Shown: positions 52,985 to 62,392, counted from the first letter of the stretch. The stretch is DNA of 64,000 nucleotides from Agrobacterium rubi TR3 = NBRC 13261 (GCF_000739935.1 NZ_BBJU01000026.1:97906-161905), one strand, 5' to 3'. Notes: generated by a model not told the origin, from the letters alone. Numbers and translations: made by a program.

Positions 52985-53041
52985 GGATCAAGCGCATATA
53001 CGCAGGAATATTCCCATGAAAATAATCATATCGCTTGATCC
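52985..53041. promoter_or_regulatory. 10-bp inverted repeat before the GntR gene
   Basis: GGATCAAGCG (52985-52994) is repeated as CGCTTGATCC (53032-53041), 37 bp apart, each flanked by ATAT. It lies 16-70 bp before the regulator start. It may be a pair of operator half-sites or a hairpin in the leader. Confidence 0.5.
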
Positions 53042-53056
53042 GATCTGGAGACGACA

Positions 53057-53809
53057 ATGAAGACCACAAGGCGACGTCTAAGCGCCAAGACTCCAACAAA
53101 AGCCAGCAGCCCGGTGGATACAGCCGAAGCCGCGAATGACGACGTGACGGAGCGCATCCGCAGCACCCTTGCCGCAGCCATTGGTGAGGGCGCGCTCAAA
53201 CCCGGCGTCAAGATTCTCGAGGACGCGATTGCCGACCACTTCGGGGTCAGCCGCACAGTCGTGCGCGGCGCGCTCGGCGTGCTGGAGAGCGATCATCTTC
53301 TGGAGCGCAAGAAAAACCGCGGCACTTTCGTGGCTGAGCCTGGCATCGAAGAGGCAAAAGCTCTGTTCGAGGCACGGCGCAAGCTTGAACACGTCATTCT
53401 CGAACTGGTACTGGACCGCGCGACCATCGACCAACTGGACGCCCTTGAAAAGCTGACCGACGAAGAAGAGCACATCCATCACCACGGCGATGAAAAGTCG
53501 AAGACGGTGCTTTCTGGCAAGTTCCATGTCGTTTTGGCAGAACTCGGCGGCAACGCTGTCATGACGGAAATGTTGTCCAAGATCGTCGCCCGCCTTTCGC
53601 TTGTCATGTCCCTATATGAAGAAGAGCGCAAAGATGATTGCGGTGCCGATCACCACCGCTTGATCGTCAAAGCCCTGAAAGCGAAGGACTTGCCAAAGGC
53701 GCAACAGCTGATGGATCACCACCTTGCCGATATCGAGGGCCGCGTTCGGTTGACCGAGGGACAGGGCGATCGACATACGTTTCTGGCGGTGCTGGAGAAC
53801 TTTTCCTAG
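53057..53809 (+). CDS. GntR-family (FCD type) transcriptional regulator
   Basis: The 250-residue protein has a basic N-terminal tail (about 1-20, TRRRLSAKTPTK), a winged helix (about 32-95, with ILEDAIADHFGVSRTVVRGALGVLE) and an FCD ligand domain (about 105-235). It follows the SBP, permease and TIM-barrel genes, so it probably controls that uptake/catabolic unit and perhaps the divergent PotABCD operon. Its start follows GGAG. Confidence 0.87.
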   Translation: MKTTRRRLSAKTPTKASSPVDTAEAANDDVTERIRSTLAAAIGEGALKPGVKILEDAIADHFGVSRTVVRGALGVLESDHLLERKKNRGTFVAEPGIEEAKALFEARRKLEHVILELVLDRATIDQLDALEKLTDEEEHIHHHGDEKSKTVLSGKFHVVLAELGGNAVMTEMLSKIVARLSLVMSLYEEERKDDCGADHHRLIVKALKAKDLPKAQQLMDHHLADIEGRVRLTEGQGDRHTFLAVLENFS

Positions 53810-54114
53810 AGACTGATCTCATCAAGAGTTCAGCAGGCAGCCCTGTCCCAAAGATTAGGGACGCGAGCCCTTGGGGCAAGGATTGCTAGACGCATATGAC
53901 AGCTTCAAATCGTGACTTTACCCAATACACATTTACCTCCTCTTAAATTTCCTAAACAAGACAAACACTTAATTAGATTTACCAAAACAATGACGCAAAC
54001 TAATCACTGAAAAATATTCCGACATTCTGGTCGTATTTTCGCTATAGAGCTGGAATTCAAGTACGCGGAGACGATGTTCCAGTCGCCGAAAATTTGAGAA
54101 AGTACGGAGTTCCC
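53810..54114. other. Intergenic region before the HWE kinase
   Basis: This 305-bp stretch is AT-rich in its second half and holds no gene. The sequence GGAAT-TC...GATGTT near 54051-54078 only weakly recalls an EcfG promoter, because the fifth base of GGAAC is changed. No terminator was recognised after the GntR gene. Confidence 0.4.
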
Positions 54115-55125
54115 ATGACAACCACGCCCGCGACTCTCAAACCGCTTCTTTGGGAACCGAAAAATCTGGTACGCGCCATCGAAGCTGCAGGGGTCACTTT
54201 GTGGTCTTGGAACGTCAATACCGATGCTTTTGCGATGGATGACCATTCCTACGAACTGTGGGGTGTTCCAAAAGGTCGCGATGTCACGTTTGAAGACTTG
54301 TCTGCGCACATCCATCCCGCAGATCGCGATCGGGTCCGCGCGGCCTTTACGGCGACACGCTCCATCATTGGTCCCTATGAGATCGATTTCAGGATCATGA
54401 TTGGCGACGAACTCAAATGGATTTCCGCCCGTGGCCAAGGTGACGATGCCGGCATGGTCCAAGGGATCATGTTCGGCATTTTTATCGACGTGACGGGGCG
54501 CAAGCAGGCCGAGGAAGGCCGGGAGCTTCTGTCGGGAGAAATGAGCCACCGCGTGAAAAATCTTCTCGCCATTGCCTCTGGCCTGACAGCGATCACCTCG
54601 CGCTCGACGACAAACGTCGAGGATATGGCCCGCGAGTTGACGCTCAGGCTGACGGCCCTGGGGCGGGCTCATGATCTTGTCCGGCCGGTGCCTGGCCAAA
54701 CGGAAGCACCCTCGGCTTTACTCGGCGATCTGCTGACCGTCCTTCTCGCTCCCTACGACGATCTGGGCGCTTTCAGCGGTCGCATCCGGGTTTCCGTGCC
54801 ACGGATGAGCGTAGGCGAAGGCGCAACGACCGTCGTTGCATTGATCGTCCATGAGCTAGCCACCAATTCTCTGAAATATGGTGCATTGTCATCAAACACG
54901 GGAACGCTCGACGTTTCATGCTCGGCACAAAACGAAGCGGTCACGATCATCTGGACGGAAAATGGCGGCCCTAAAGTCGTTCCACCACAATCAAAGGCTG
55001 GTTATGGTAGCAAGCTTGTCGAACGCAGCGTGACCGGCCACCTGCAGGGCTCAATCAACTATAACTGGGCTCAGGATGGCCTGGTCGTCACTCTCCTGGT
55101 CGATCCGGAACGCCTGGCAAGCTAG
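54115..55125 (+). CDS. HWE-family sensor histidine kinase with PAS domain
   Basis: The start at 54115 follows GGAG. A seven-codon longer form has no such site. The 336-residue soluble kinase has a PAS domain (about 18-128, with WSWNVNTDAFAMDD) and an HWE kinase core. The phospho-accepting His is in MSHRVKNLLA (H145), the N box reads HELATNSLKYGALS, and the family-naming WxE reads IWTENGG. There are no membrane helices. Such kinases take part in light, stress or general stress signalling in alphaproteobacteria. The single-domain regulator at 55590 is a likely partner. Confidence 0.88.
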   Translation: MTTTPATLKPLLWEPKNLVRAIEAAGVTLWSWNVNTDAFAMDDHSYELWGVPKGRDVTFEDLSAHIHPADRDRVRAAFTATRSIIGPYEIDFRIMIGDELKWISARGQGDDAGMVQGIMFGIFIDVTGRKQAEEGRELLSGEMSHRVKNLLAIASGLTAITSRSTTNVEDMARELTLRLTALGRAHDLVRPVPGQTEAPSALLGDLLTVLLAPYDDLGAFSGRIRVSVPRMSVGEGATTVVALIVHELATNSLKYGALSSNTGTLDVSCSAQNEAVTIIWTENGGPKVVPPQSKAGYGSKLVERSVTGHLQGSINYNWAQDGLVVTLLVDPERLAS

Positions 55126-55159
55126 AGCGTCCGTTCACACGAGAGTGGGGCCATCTTCG

Positions 55160-55486
55160 TTAGTTGAAAAGCAGCAGCTCGGCTGCAGCCGCATTTGCCT
55201 CATCCATGGAGGCGTCCAGCGTTGCCTTGAGAATCCGAAGCTCCGCCAAAAGGCGTGGGCTCAAATCCTTTTGCTGCCAATCCGTCAGTTTCTGCTGCCA
55301 CTCGGCAACCTCAACGATCAGCTGACGCGACCGGTCTGCTGTTTCCGGATTGACGGCACGGGCAGCCCGCTCGGCGTTTTCCGCAAGCTCGACCAGCTCG
55401 ACTGTGCTGACGATCCATGTCGGGAGCGCCTCCCGCAGTGTCGCGATTTCAGAAAGAACCAGTTCGTCGGCGGCATAGTGGGTCAT
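55160..55486 (-). CDS. Hypothetical helical protein, EcfG-type promoter
   Basis: The 108-residue soluble protein is predicted to be almost all helical, with Glu/Ala/Leu-rich segments (TVELVELAENAERAARAVNPE and LADWQQK-like stretches) that suggest a coiled coil. I do not recognise a family. It has an EcfG-like promoter 70-94 bp upstream and lies in a patch of signalling genes, so a stress role is likely. The ATG has only a weak GGGAC site. Confidence 0.6.
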   Translation of the reverse strand: MTHYAADELVLSEIATLREALPTWIVSTVELVELAENAERAARAVNPETADRSRQLIVEVAEWQQKLTDWQQKDLSPRLLAELRILKATLDASMDEANAAAAELLLFN

Positions 55487-55555
55487 GTTTGTCCCGATCT
55501 TCGCAAGAATGAAATGAGAATGAGCGCCCGGTGTGGTTGTTGTTCGCTTCTACCT

Positions 55556-55580
55556 AACATGGCGCAGGGTCAGGTGTTCC
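55556..55580 (-). promoter_or_regulatory. EcfG/RpoE2-type promoter
   Basis: On the minus strand GGAAC (55580-55576) is followed by 18 bases and TT (55557-55556), the GGAAC-N18/19-TT form. It would drive the hypothetical gene at 55160-55486 and lies just after the response regulator gene. Confidence 0.55.
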
Positions 55581-55589
55581 ATCGTAGCA

Positions 55590-55976
55590 TCACGCCTCGG
55601 CACTATCGCCGTTTCGAGAAGCCAGCTGCGCGCGCAACGCCGTTGTAAGACATTCGCGGCTATAGGGCTTTGGTATGAAAGGCACGCTGTCGGGAAGTGT
55701 CGCTGGTTTGACCCGTCCCGACGTGACAACGATGCGGACCGTCGGGAATTGCTGTTTCGCCAGAACTGCCAAATCGACACCGGAGGAGCCATCGGCAAGA
55801 TCGACATCGGTAAACAGGATCAAAATCCCTTCTACGTCAGTCAGCACCTCCATGGCCTCCTTCGAGGTCCGCGCCTCGAAAACGATGTAACCAAGGTCTG
55901 AGAGAAGGTCGCACGCCAGCATGGCGATCAGCGGCTCGTCCTCGACCACGAGGGCTATTTCGCGTTTGACGTTCAC
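55590..55976 (-). CDS. Single-domain response regulator (CheY-like)
   Basis: The 128-residue protein is a receiver domain alone, with acidic residues E12 and D13 (VEDEP), phospho-acceptor D57 (LFTDVDLADGSSG), S/T at about 85 (VVTSG) and K103 (IPKPY). The TDVDLADG wording is typical of receivers paired with HWE kinases. The GTG start overlaps the stop of the PRC-barrel gene (GTGA), so both are co-translated. It probably takes phosphate from the HWE kinase at 54115. Confidence 0.87.
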   Translation of the reverse strand: MNVKREIALVVEDEPLIAMLACDLLSDLGYIVFEARTSKEAMEVLTDVEGILILFTDVDLADGSSGVDLAVLAKQQFPTVRIVVTSGRVKPATLPDSVPFIPKPYSRECLTTALRAQLASRNGDSAEA

Positions 55977-56764
55977 TTCGTACCCACCGTCGGCGCGAGG
56001 GTCTTATTTATACTCGCCATGTTGGAAATGAGGCTTTGGAAAATCGCGTCGTTCTTGGCACGCCATTCCTTGTCATCGAGCCAGAGGTAATCCTGGTCGG
56101 GCATCAAAGGTACGGATTTCACCTGGTCACTGGTGATAGGCAGGAAGAAGCTGGTTCGTGCCCGGTCGATCACCAACGACAAAAGTGGCACCACAAGACT
56201 GTCTTTTCCCGGAACGAAAAAGCCACCGGATGCGACAATCACATAATCTTTCTGGTCTTTTGTTCCGATAACGACATTGCGGACTTCACCGACGATTTTA
56301 TCGTCAGAGGTCCTAACCTCCGCCCCGACGATCTCGTTGACAAGGAGGCCCGGATCGAGCGCACTGATCGGCACGAGAGGACCTTCATTGAGCGTACCGC
56401 GGCTACCTTTGACCTTGCCTAATCGTTGTTGCAGCGGCTCGCCCGCAGCCTGCTGCTGGTCGACGGCATCTTCGTCACTCGTGCCGCGTTCACCCATGGA
56501 GGGGGATGCGATCAGCTCCTTGATGTTGCCGACAAGCCGTTCGCAATCATCTTCCAGCCCATATGTCCACAACAGGAACGCCGCATCACGCATGGTTCTA
56601 AGATCAAGCACGAGGTAGCGGTTTTCAGGATCACGCAATTCGGGCTTCTGCAAAATCGCTTCTTCCAGCTTGGCGTCAGAAATGTTGCAGGCCGCCAGTA
56701 CAGGCGTGGCAGACAGCGCAAAGGCAAACCCAACGGCAACGGCCGCTGTTTTAAGGATAGTCAT
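55973..56764 (-). CDS. Secreted PRC-barrel domain protein
   Basis: The 263-residue protein has a signal peptide (residues 1-25, ending VLAAC) and a PRC-barrel-like domain (about 128-205, with LLVNEIVGAEVRTSDDKIVGEVRNVVIG). The residue after the signal is cysteine (AAC), so it might be a lipoprotein, though the lipobox is weak (PVLAAC). The N-terminal part is helical with a second cysteine (LEDDC). PRC-barrel proteins of this kind are often stress-induced. It is followed directly by a response regulator gene. Confidence 0.75.
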   Translation of the reverse strand: MTILKTAAVAVGFAFALSATPVLAACNISDAKLEEAILQKPELRDPENRYLVLDLRTMRDAAFLLWTYGLEDDCERLVGNIKELIASPSMGERGTSDEDAVDQQQAAGEPLQQRLGKVKGSRGTLNEGPLVPISALDPGLLVNEIVGAEVRTSDDKIVGEVRNVVIGTKDQKDYVIVASGGFFVPGKDSLVVPLLSLVIDRARTSFFLPITSDQVKSVPLMPDQDYLWLDDKEWRAKNDAIFQSLISNMASINKTLAPTVGTK

Positions 56765-57921
56765 GAAATGGGTCCGATCGGCGGATTTTGCTTCGACCTC
56801 GTGGTGTAAAGCACGTCAATCCGGAAAGAGTGTACCGCGTGACGCCTCGATCATGATACCAAAACGGACTATGTCTTATTTTGTTCCATTGTGGAGCGGA
56901 TTTGAGCTGGGAAAGCGATGGGTTTCGACTGAGACAAGCCTATCATATTGATATGCTTGATAATAGTTATTAAAGATAACGGGAACGGGCGTTGGTACTC
57001 CATAAGTCTTTTTGTGTGGCTTTCCCATGTTTATAGTCGCAATCAGACATCGCGACCCAGATGGTGCCGAGGCAGGTGGGAGTGGCATTGCGCAGTAATG
57101 TTTGGGCAAGCATCTGGACCACTGTTCCAACAGCGTTTTTGAGCCGCTGTAACAGCTGGCTCAGAAATGCCCTTCTTGCGCCCGTCCGCTGCATCAAGGA
57201 GAGCTGGATCGTCCAAGTGTCGGCAGGTCGATGCCGCTCAAGTGCCAGTCTCGTTCTTTTTTTGTCATGCGCACAAACCGACTTAAAAGCTCCCTTCAGC
57301 ATGCATTGAACGATCTGGGATGATCCAATCCTCTAGCAAGAACGAAATCCATCGAAGGCTTGGATCGATAGCTAATGAAAATCATTACAACCTTTGGACG
57401 CGATGGATCTCTCGTTCCGTAACGCCCTATTTACAAAAAACCCAGCATTAAAGCAGGCCAAATACCTTAGAAAATCAATTAATAATTGTATTTTAGCTGC
57501 TAATCGCAAGATAATTCGATTTTTTACCCGCTATAATTTTCTCAAGGCGCGCAACATCCATTAATTGCATTAATATGACAATTTAAGAACGGGATGCTGC
57601 TGTATTTTTTATAATCTGACTGTCTATTAAAAAATACTATTCAAAAAGTAGCTAATTTTGCGATGAAAATTCCAACGCTACATGTCAATAATAAGCTTTA
57701 AAGGGTTTATTTTAGCGTCGCACCCTCAGCTTGCAAAATACCGGAAGCCGTTTACCTTGCACTGCAACAGACCAGTGGAGCAGCGAAGCGGCCTCCCTTC
57801 TGTGAGCAACGGAAAATCTACAATTTATCACGGCAGCAGGCACAAAAGCGCAATGCGTTTTCGTGCGTCCACTGGCATGTGCCGATCTCTTTTGCCTACT
57901 CGACCTATAAAGGAAAATTCG
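56765..57921. other. Long intergenic region before the NRPS gene
   Basis: This stretch of 1157 bp has no gene I can support. The part up to about 57310 has normal base composition and small ORFs on both strands that resemble no family, so it may be a decayed gene. The part from about 57400 to 57720 is markedly A/T rich. A Fur-box-like palindrome lies at 57373-57387 and another palindrome, CAATTA-A-TAATTG, at 57476-57488. The NRPS promoter must lie here. Confidence 0.5.
57373..57387. promoter_or_regulatory. Fur/Mur-box-like palindrome
   Basis: TAATGA-AAA-TCATTA is a perfect 6-3-6 palindrome. With flanking bases (57371-57389) it agrees with the classic Fur box GATAATGATAATCATTATC at 15 of 19 positions by hand count. 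It lies about 535 bp before the NRPS start. In rhizobia this kind of site may be read by Mur or Irr-type regulators rather than Fur. Confidence 0.45.
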
Positions 57922-60900
57922 ATGGACAGGCATTTCAAATCGCATCCTCTTTCTGTCGCACAAACAGGTATGTGGGTGAAAGAGAAGCTATCCCCGCCGG
58001 ATTTAAGTTTTGTACTCGCAGAGGCCATAGAAATCCTCGGCCCCATCTCTCCAGATGTATTCTGCAATGCGCTGCAGCGGCTATCGCAAGAAGTCGATGT
58101 CACACGTATCCAAATTGTCGAGATCGACGGCAAGCCTCGTCAGATCATCGCTCCATATGTGGGCAGAGATTTCGACATCCTTGATTTCAGCGCCAATCCA
58201 GATGGCTTGGAAAAAGCGTATGATTGGATGCGTGCAGAGTTAGCACGCCCCCTTGATCTGGGGGAAGATGGCCTGTGGTCGAGCGCGTTGATCAAGATCA
58301 AAGAAGACCACTGGATTTGGTACCACAGGGTCCACCACATTCTTTTCGACGGTTTCACCGGAGGCCTCCTCGCGCGCCGTCAGGCTCAACTTTACACGGC
58401 CCTAAAACGCGGTGAAGAACCAGAGCCATGTGACTTCGGTTCGCTTCAAGAGCTCCTGGACAGCGAAGAGAATTATCGCAATTCCGTGCATTTCGAGCGT
58501 GACCGAACCTATTGGCTGGACCAAATGAGAGGTATCTCTCCACCAGTCACCCTTACGCGGCACAGCGATGCACCCTCGGGCGGCCTTTTGCGGTTGAGGA
58601 CGACCATTGGTCGTGATGAGGTCAAGCGGCTGCAAGAGGAAGCAAAAAAACTTGGGGCGAGCCTGCCGCAGGCATTGATCGCGACCGTGGCCAGCTATTA
58701 CGCCCGCGCTACCGATTGCTCGGACCTGACGATGGTCACCATGGTTACCGGCCGCATCAGCAGCGCGGTACGCCGAATACCGGGTATGGTCGCCAATGCC
58801 GTCCCACTTCGGTTCAACGTGACGCCGGACATATCCTGGCAGGATATGGTCAAGCAGGCGTCCAGTCAGATGATGAGAGCCCTGCGATATCAGCGGTATC
58901 GTTATGAGGATATTCGCCGCGATCTCAATTTCACCAGGCAGGATGAGCAGTTAGCACGTCTGGGCGTCAACATTGAGCCTTTCGACTATGATCTGCGCTT
59001 CGACGGGCATGCTGCATCCGCGCATAATCTGTCGAACGGAACAATGACGGATTTCACGATTTTCGCCTATGACCGCGGCGATGGAGGTGATCTGCACGTC
59101 GATTTCGATGCCAATCCCGCCCTATACACGCTGGAGGAACTGGAGGAGCACAAGGAACGGTTCCTTCACCTCATTTCCAATATCATTTCCAGCCCTGATC
59201 GGGCGGTCTGCGATATCTCGCTACTGTTGGCGAACGAGCGCCAACGTGTCCTGAATGACTGGAACGACACCGCGCAACCAATCGAAAATGCCACTTGGCT
59301 CGATTTGTTCAGACGCCAGGTTGAGCAGCGACCGCATGCAACAGCCGTCATTTTCGAAGCCCGGGAACTGAATTACGAAGCGCTGGACAAGGCGTCGGAC
59401 CTGTGGGCAGCGGTGCTGAAAGGTCGCGGCATTGGGCGCGGACACCTCGTGGCCATCGCCACGCCGCGAAGCGAACAAATGCTGATCGCACTTCTCGCCG
59501 TTGCCAAAACAGGTGCTGCCTATCTGCCACTCGATCCGTCCGATCCGCGGGAGCGTTTGTCGACAATCCTTGAAGACGCAATGCCGAGTGTCATTTTGTC
59601 GACATCAGCCGCTTGCGTGTCGCTTCCTGCCTTAAAGGCACCGGTCGTCCTGCTGGACGAAGACCCCGCAGATGTTACAGCAAACGGCGTTTTTGACGGC
59701 CCCGAACCGCAGGACACCGCTTATGTGATCTTTACCTCCGGATCCACCGGACGCCCGAAAGGCGTTGAGATTGCTCATGCTTCGTTGCTCAACTTCCTGC
59801 AAGCCATGCAGAAGTTGCTCTCTCTCAAACCGGAAGACCGGATCGTTGCGGTAACCACGATTGCGTTCGACATCTCCGCACTCGAACTGTTTCTGCCGCT
59901 GACGGTGGGAGCGACAACGGTGATCACGACACGTTGCGTGGTCAAGGATCCGACCGCTCTCTACCGGCTAATCAAGAGCAATGCCATCTCTATAATGCAG
60001 GCGACGCCGTCTTTGTGGCGCATGCTTTTAAGTGAATACCCCACAGAGCTCAAAGGCTTGCGGCCGCTGGTCGGAGGGGAAGCCTTGCCTCGTGATCTGG
60101 CTCGCCGGATGGAAAAACTCGGACACCCGGTCATCAACCTGTACGGTCCTACAGAAACGACAGTTTGGTCCGCCTGTATGCCACTGACCGGTTCCGATCT
60201 GGACAGCGTTCCAATCGGCAAACCGATCTGCAATACCCAGCTTTATGTCCTCGACAGATCGCATCAGCCCGTCCCGCCGGGCAGTGTTGGCGAACTTTAC
60301 ATTGGGGGTGCAGGCGTTGCAAAGGGCTACCTCAACAGGCCGGAGCTGACACAGGAACGTTTTCTGCCAAACCCGTTCAGGAATGGCGAAGAACGGATGT
60401 ATCGGACCGGCGATCTGGCACGGTGGCGCGCCGACGGCGTTCTAGAGTATCTCGGGCGTAACGACCACCAAATCAAAATCCGCGGCTTTCGTGTCGAACC
60501 TGGCGAGATCGAGGCGGCAATTATCTCGAACGGTTCGATCCGTCAGGCAGTCGTCGTGCTACGGGAAGATAACGGCAAGAGCAAACAGCTGGTGGCTTAT
60601 CTCACCCCTGCCCCAGGCCGGACGATCGACACCCAGCATCTGGCCAACCGTTTAGCCGGAACTCTGCCGCCACATATGATCCCGGCCGTCTATGTCGTTA
60701 TGGAAGACCTTCCCTTAAATACCAATGGGAAGATCGACAGGAATGCCCTGCCGATACCGCAGGTGCGGACTTCACAAGCCCATGTCGCGCCCAGCACTGA
60801 CAAAGAAATCCTATTGGCGAGGTTGTGGTGCGATATCCTCGAGCTCGAAACCATCAGCATTCACGATGATTTTTTCCAGCTCGGAGGAGACTCCCTTTCT

Positions 60901-61908
60901 GCAGCGTCCATGATTTCGGCTCTGAGCCGTAAGATTGATGGTGATATTGCGTGGTCAAGTTTCGTGGATACACCCACCATCGCCAGTTTCGCAAAACACC
61001 TCGACAATCCAAGAAAACAGAAGACACCCATGGCGCCCGTTCTCCCCATCCGAGCCCAGGGAAATAACCCACCATTGTTTTGCATCCACCCTGTGATGGG
61101 TCTTGGATTGGCATTTACGTCTTTGGCACAATACATCCCTCAGGATGTCCCCATTTTCGCGTTTCAAGCGGATGGCCTGAACAAAGCGGACATGCCGGCC
61201 TCGATCGAGGAGATGGCGCGACTCTATCTCAGCCGAATTCGCGACATTCAGCCAGACGGACCCTACAATATTGTTGGTTGGTCTTTCGGCGGGCTCGTGG
61301 CACATGAGCTTGCCAGGCAGATGGAGCAAAAGGGCGATGATGTCGCCTTTCTCGCTCTTCTCGACTCCTACCCGTTCATGCCGCCCTCTGGTGCAGCCAT
61401 CAACGACGAAACGGTCTTGGCAAAAGTGGCTTTGGGTTTCCTTGGTTTCGACGAAAACATCATTGGCGACAAACCGGCGTTCTCGGCTCTCGGTGACTTT
61501 CTGACCCAACAATACGGACTGAGAGAAAATATATTCTTCAAAGAAATCCTGCGAGAAAATCCGGCATTCCTGGAGCGGCTGCGCGAGGTCATCATGCATC
61601 ACCTGGACATCGCCCAGCATTTCGTTCCCGGCAGGATCAACGCCGATATACACTTCTTCAGCGCAAAGCCAGCAACATCCAAGAACCTGCGGAAAATTCT
61701 AAATTACCATGTTGAAGCTTGGCTGCCACATGCGATTGGCGGAGTTCACAGACATGAACTCGACTGCGCTCATGAAGAGATGCTGGAACAGCACAATGCA
61801 GAGAAGATAGCGGCTGTTTTCATGCGGAATGCGCTGAGTAAAATGCCCCATCTGATGCGCCGCAGGGCAGTTCTCCCCAGCAACAATACAGCTGTTGCTG
61901 TGATCTAA
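57922..61908 (+). CDS. EntF-like single-module non-ribosomal peptide synthetase (C-A-T-TE)
   Basis: The ATG at 57922 follows AAGGAAA and opens similarity to EntF (LSVAQTGMWVKEKL); 80 upstream in-frame codons look non-coding. The 1328-residue protein has a condensation domain (about 8-440, active HHILFDG with H139 and D143), an adenylation domain (about 465-945, YVIFTSGSTGRPKG at 601, FDISALEL with D650, K937), a carrier domain (about 960-1030, S991 in GGDSL) and a thioesterase (about 1050-1290, S1121 in GWSFGG). My reading of the ten-residue code is D-I-L-Q-L-G-L-V-W-K, like known glycine codes. No partner aryl-acid or MbtH gene is seen in the window. Confidence 0.9.
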   Translation: MDRHFKSHPLSVAQTGMWVKEKLSPPDLSFVLAEAIEILGPISPDVFCNALQRLSQEVDVTRIQIVEIDGKPRQIIAPYVGRDFDILDFSANPDGLEKAYDWMRAELARPLDLGEDGLWSSALIKIKEDHWIWYHRVHHILFDGFTGGLLARRQAQLYTALKRGEEPEPCDFGSLQELLDSEENYRNSVHFERDRTYWLDQMRGISPPVTLTRHSDAPSGGLLRLRTTIGRDEVKRLQEEAKKLGASLPQALIATVASYYARATDCSDLTMVTMVTGRISSAVRRIPGMVANAVPLRFNVTPDISWQDMVKQASSQMMRALRYQRYRYEDIRRDLNFTRQDEQLARLGVNIEPFDYDLRFDGHAASAHNLSNGTMTDFTIFAYDRGDGGDLHVDFDANPALYTLEELEEHKERFLHLISNIISSPDRAVCDISLLLANERQRVLNDWNDTAQPIENATWLDLFRRQVEQRPHATAVIFEARELNYEALDKASDLWAAVLKGRGIGRGHLVAIATPRSEQMLIALLAVAKTGAAYLPLDPSDPRERLSTILEDAMPSVILSTSAACVSLPALKAPVVLLDEDPADVTANGVFDGPEPQDTAYVIFTSGSTGRPKGVEIAHASLLNFLQAMQKLLSLKPEDRIVAVTTIAFDISALELFLPLTVGATTVITTRCVVKDPTALYRLIKSNAISIMQATPSLWRMLLSEYPTELKGLRPLVGGEALPRDLARRMEKLGHPVINLYGPTETTVWSACMPLTGSDLDSVPIGKPICNTQLYVLDRSHQPVPPGSVGELYIGGAGVAKGYLNRPELTQERFLPNPFRNGEERMYRTGDLARWRADGVLEYLGRNDHQIKIRGFRVEPGEIEAAIISNGSIRQAVVVLREDNGKSKQLVAYLTPAPGRTIDTQHLANRLAGTLPPHMIPAVYVVMEDLPLNTNGKIDRNALPIPQVRTSQAHVAPSTDKEILLARLWCDILELETISIHDDFFQLGGDSLSAASMISALSRKIDGDIAWSSFVDTPTIASFAKHLDNPRKQKTPMAPVLPIRAQGNNPPLFCIHPVMGLGLAFTSLAQYIPQDVPIFAFQADGLNKADMPASIEEMARLYLSRIRDIQPDGPYNIVGWSFGGLVAHELARQMEQKGDDVAFLALLDSYPFMPPSGAAINDETVLAKVALGFLGFDENIIGDKPAFSALGDFLTQQYGLRENIFFKEILRENPAFLERLREVIMHHLDIAQHFVPGRINADIHFFSAKPATSKNLRKILNYHVEAWLPHAIGGVHRHELDCAHEEMLEQHNAEKIAAVFMRNALSKMPHLMRRRAVLPSNNTAVAVI

Positions 61909-62061
61909 GATGTCATGGGGTCTAACCACAGACGCGGTGTGCGGCCGCTAGGCGCTACGCAAATATGGCAGATCAGCAGGGGGCTGAACTATCCTGGACC
62001 CGATCAGGGAAAAACGACCGTTTGATACCGTTACGTGATCATCCAACAAGGAGGAAAACCA

Positions 62062-62358
62062 ATGGATCATACAAACCACGTTCGCCTGGCGACCACAGAA
62101 TTGACCTCTGAAATCCTGGAGGGTGCTGCCGTCTACGGCGCGGATGACCATAAGGTCGGGAAGGTCGATCACGTCCATGGTGCAGGAGCAAACGGTCAAG
62201 CTATTATCGACGTCGGCGGCTTTCTCGGAATCGGCGCCAAGCCTGTAGCAGTTGCTCTGAGCGATCTCGATTTCATGCGAGATGAGGATGGCGATGTGCA
62301 CGCTGTGACATCATGGACAAAAGATCAATTAAAAGACATGCCAGAACACCATCACTGA
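62062..62358 (+). CDS. PRC-barrel/DUF2171-type small protein
   Basis: The start at 62062 follows AAGGAGG at ideal spacing; nine more upstream in-frame codons are probably untranslated. The 98-residue soluble protein has the PRC-barrel fold: EILEGAAVYGADDHKVGKVDHV, then GQAIIDVGGFLGIGAKPVAV and a C-terminal TSWTKDQLKDMPEH, typical of the DUF2171 stress-protein type. No EcfG box was found before it. It is followed by a terminator hairpin, so it is a single-gene unit. Confidence 0.82.
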   Translation: MDHTNHVRLATTELTSEILEGAAVYGADDHKVGKVDHVHGAGANGQAIIDVGGFLGIGAKPVAVALSDLDFMRDEDGDVHAVTSWTKDQLKDMPEHHH

Positions 62359-62362
62359 TGTT

Positions 62363-62392
62363 TTGGGGGCTTGGTTAGAACCAAGCCCCTTC
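62363..62392 (+). terminator. Terminator-like hairpin after the PRC-barrel gene
   Basis: GGGGCTTGGTT (62366-62376) pairs with AACCAAGCCCC (62379-62389), a very stable stem. The 3' side reads TTCCCG with no real T-run, so termination may be partial or Rho-assisted. Confidence 0.65.

Noticed and set aside
56970..57309. Overlapping ORFs of 110 (minus) and 82 (plus) codons before the NRPS
   Set aside because: They overlap on opposite strands, lack clear start signals and match no family; at most a gene remnant.
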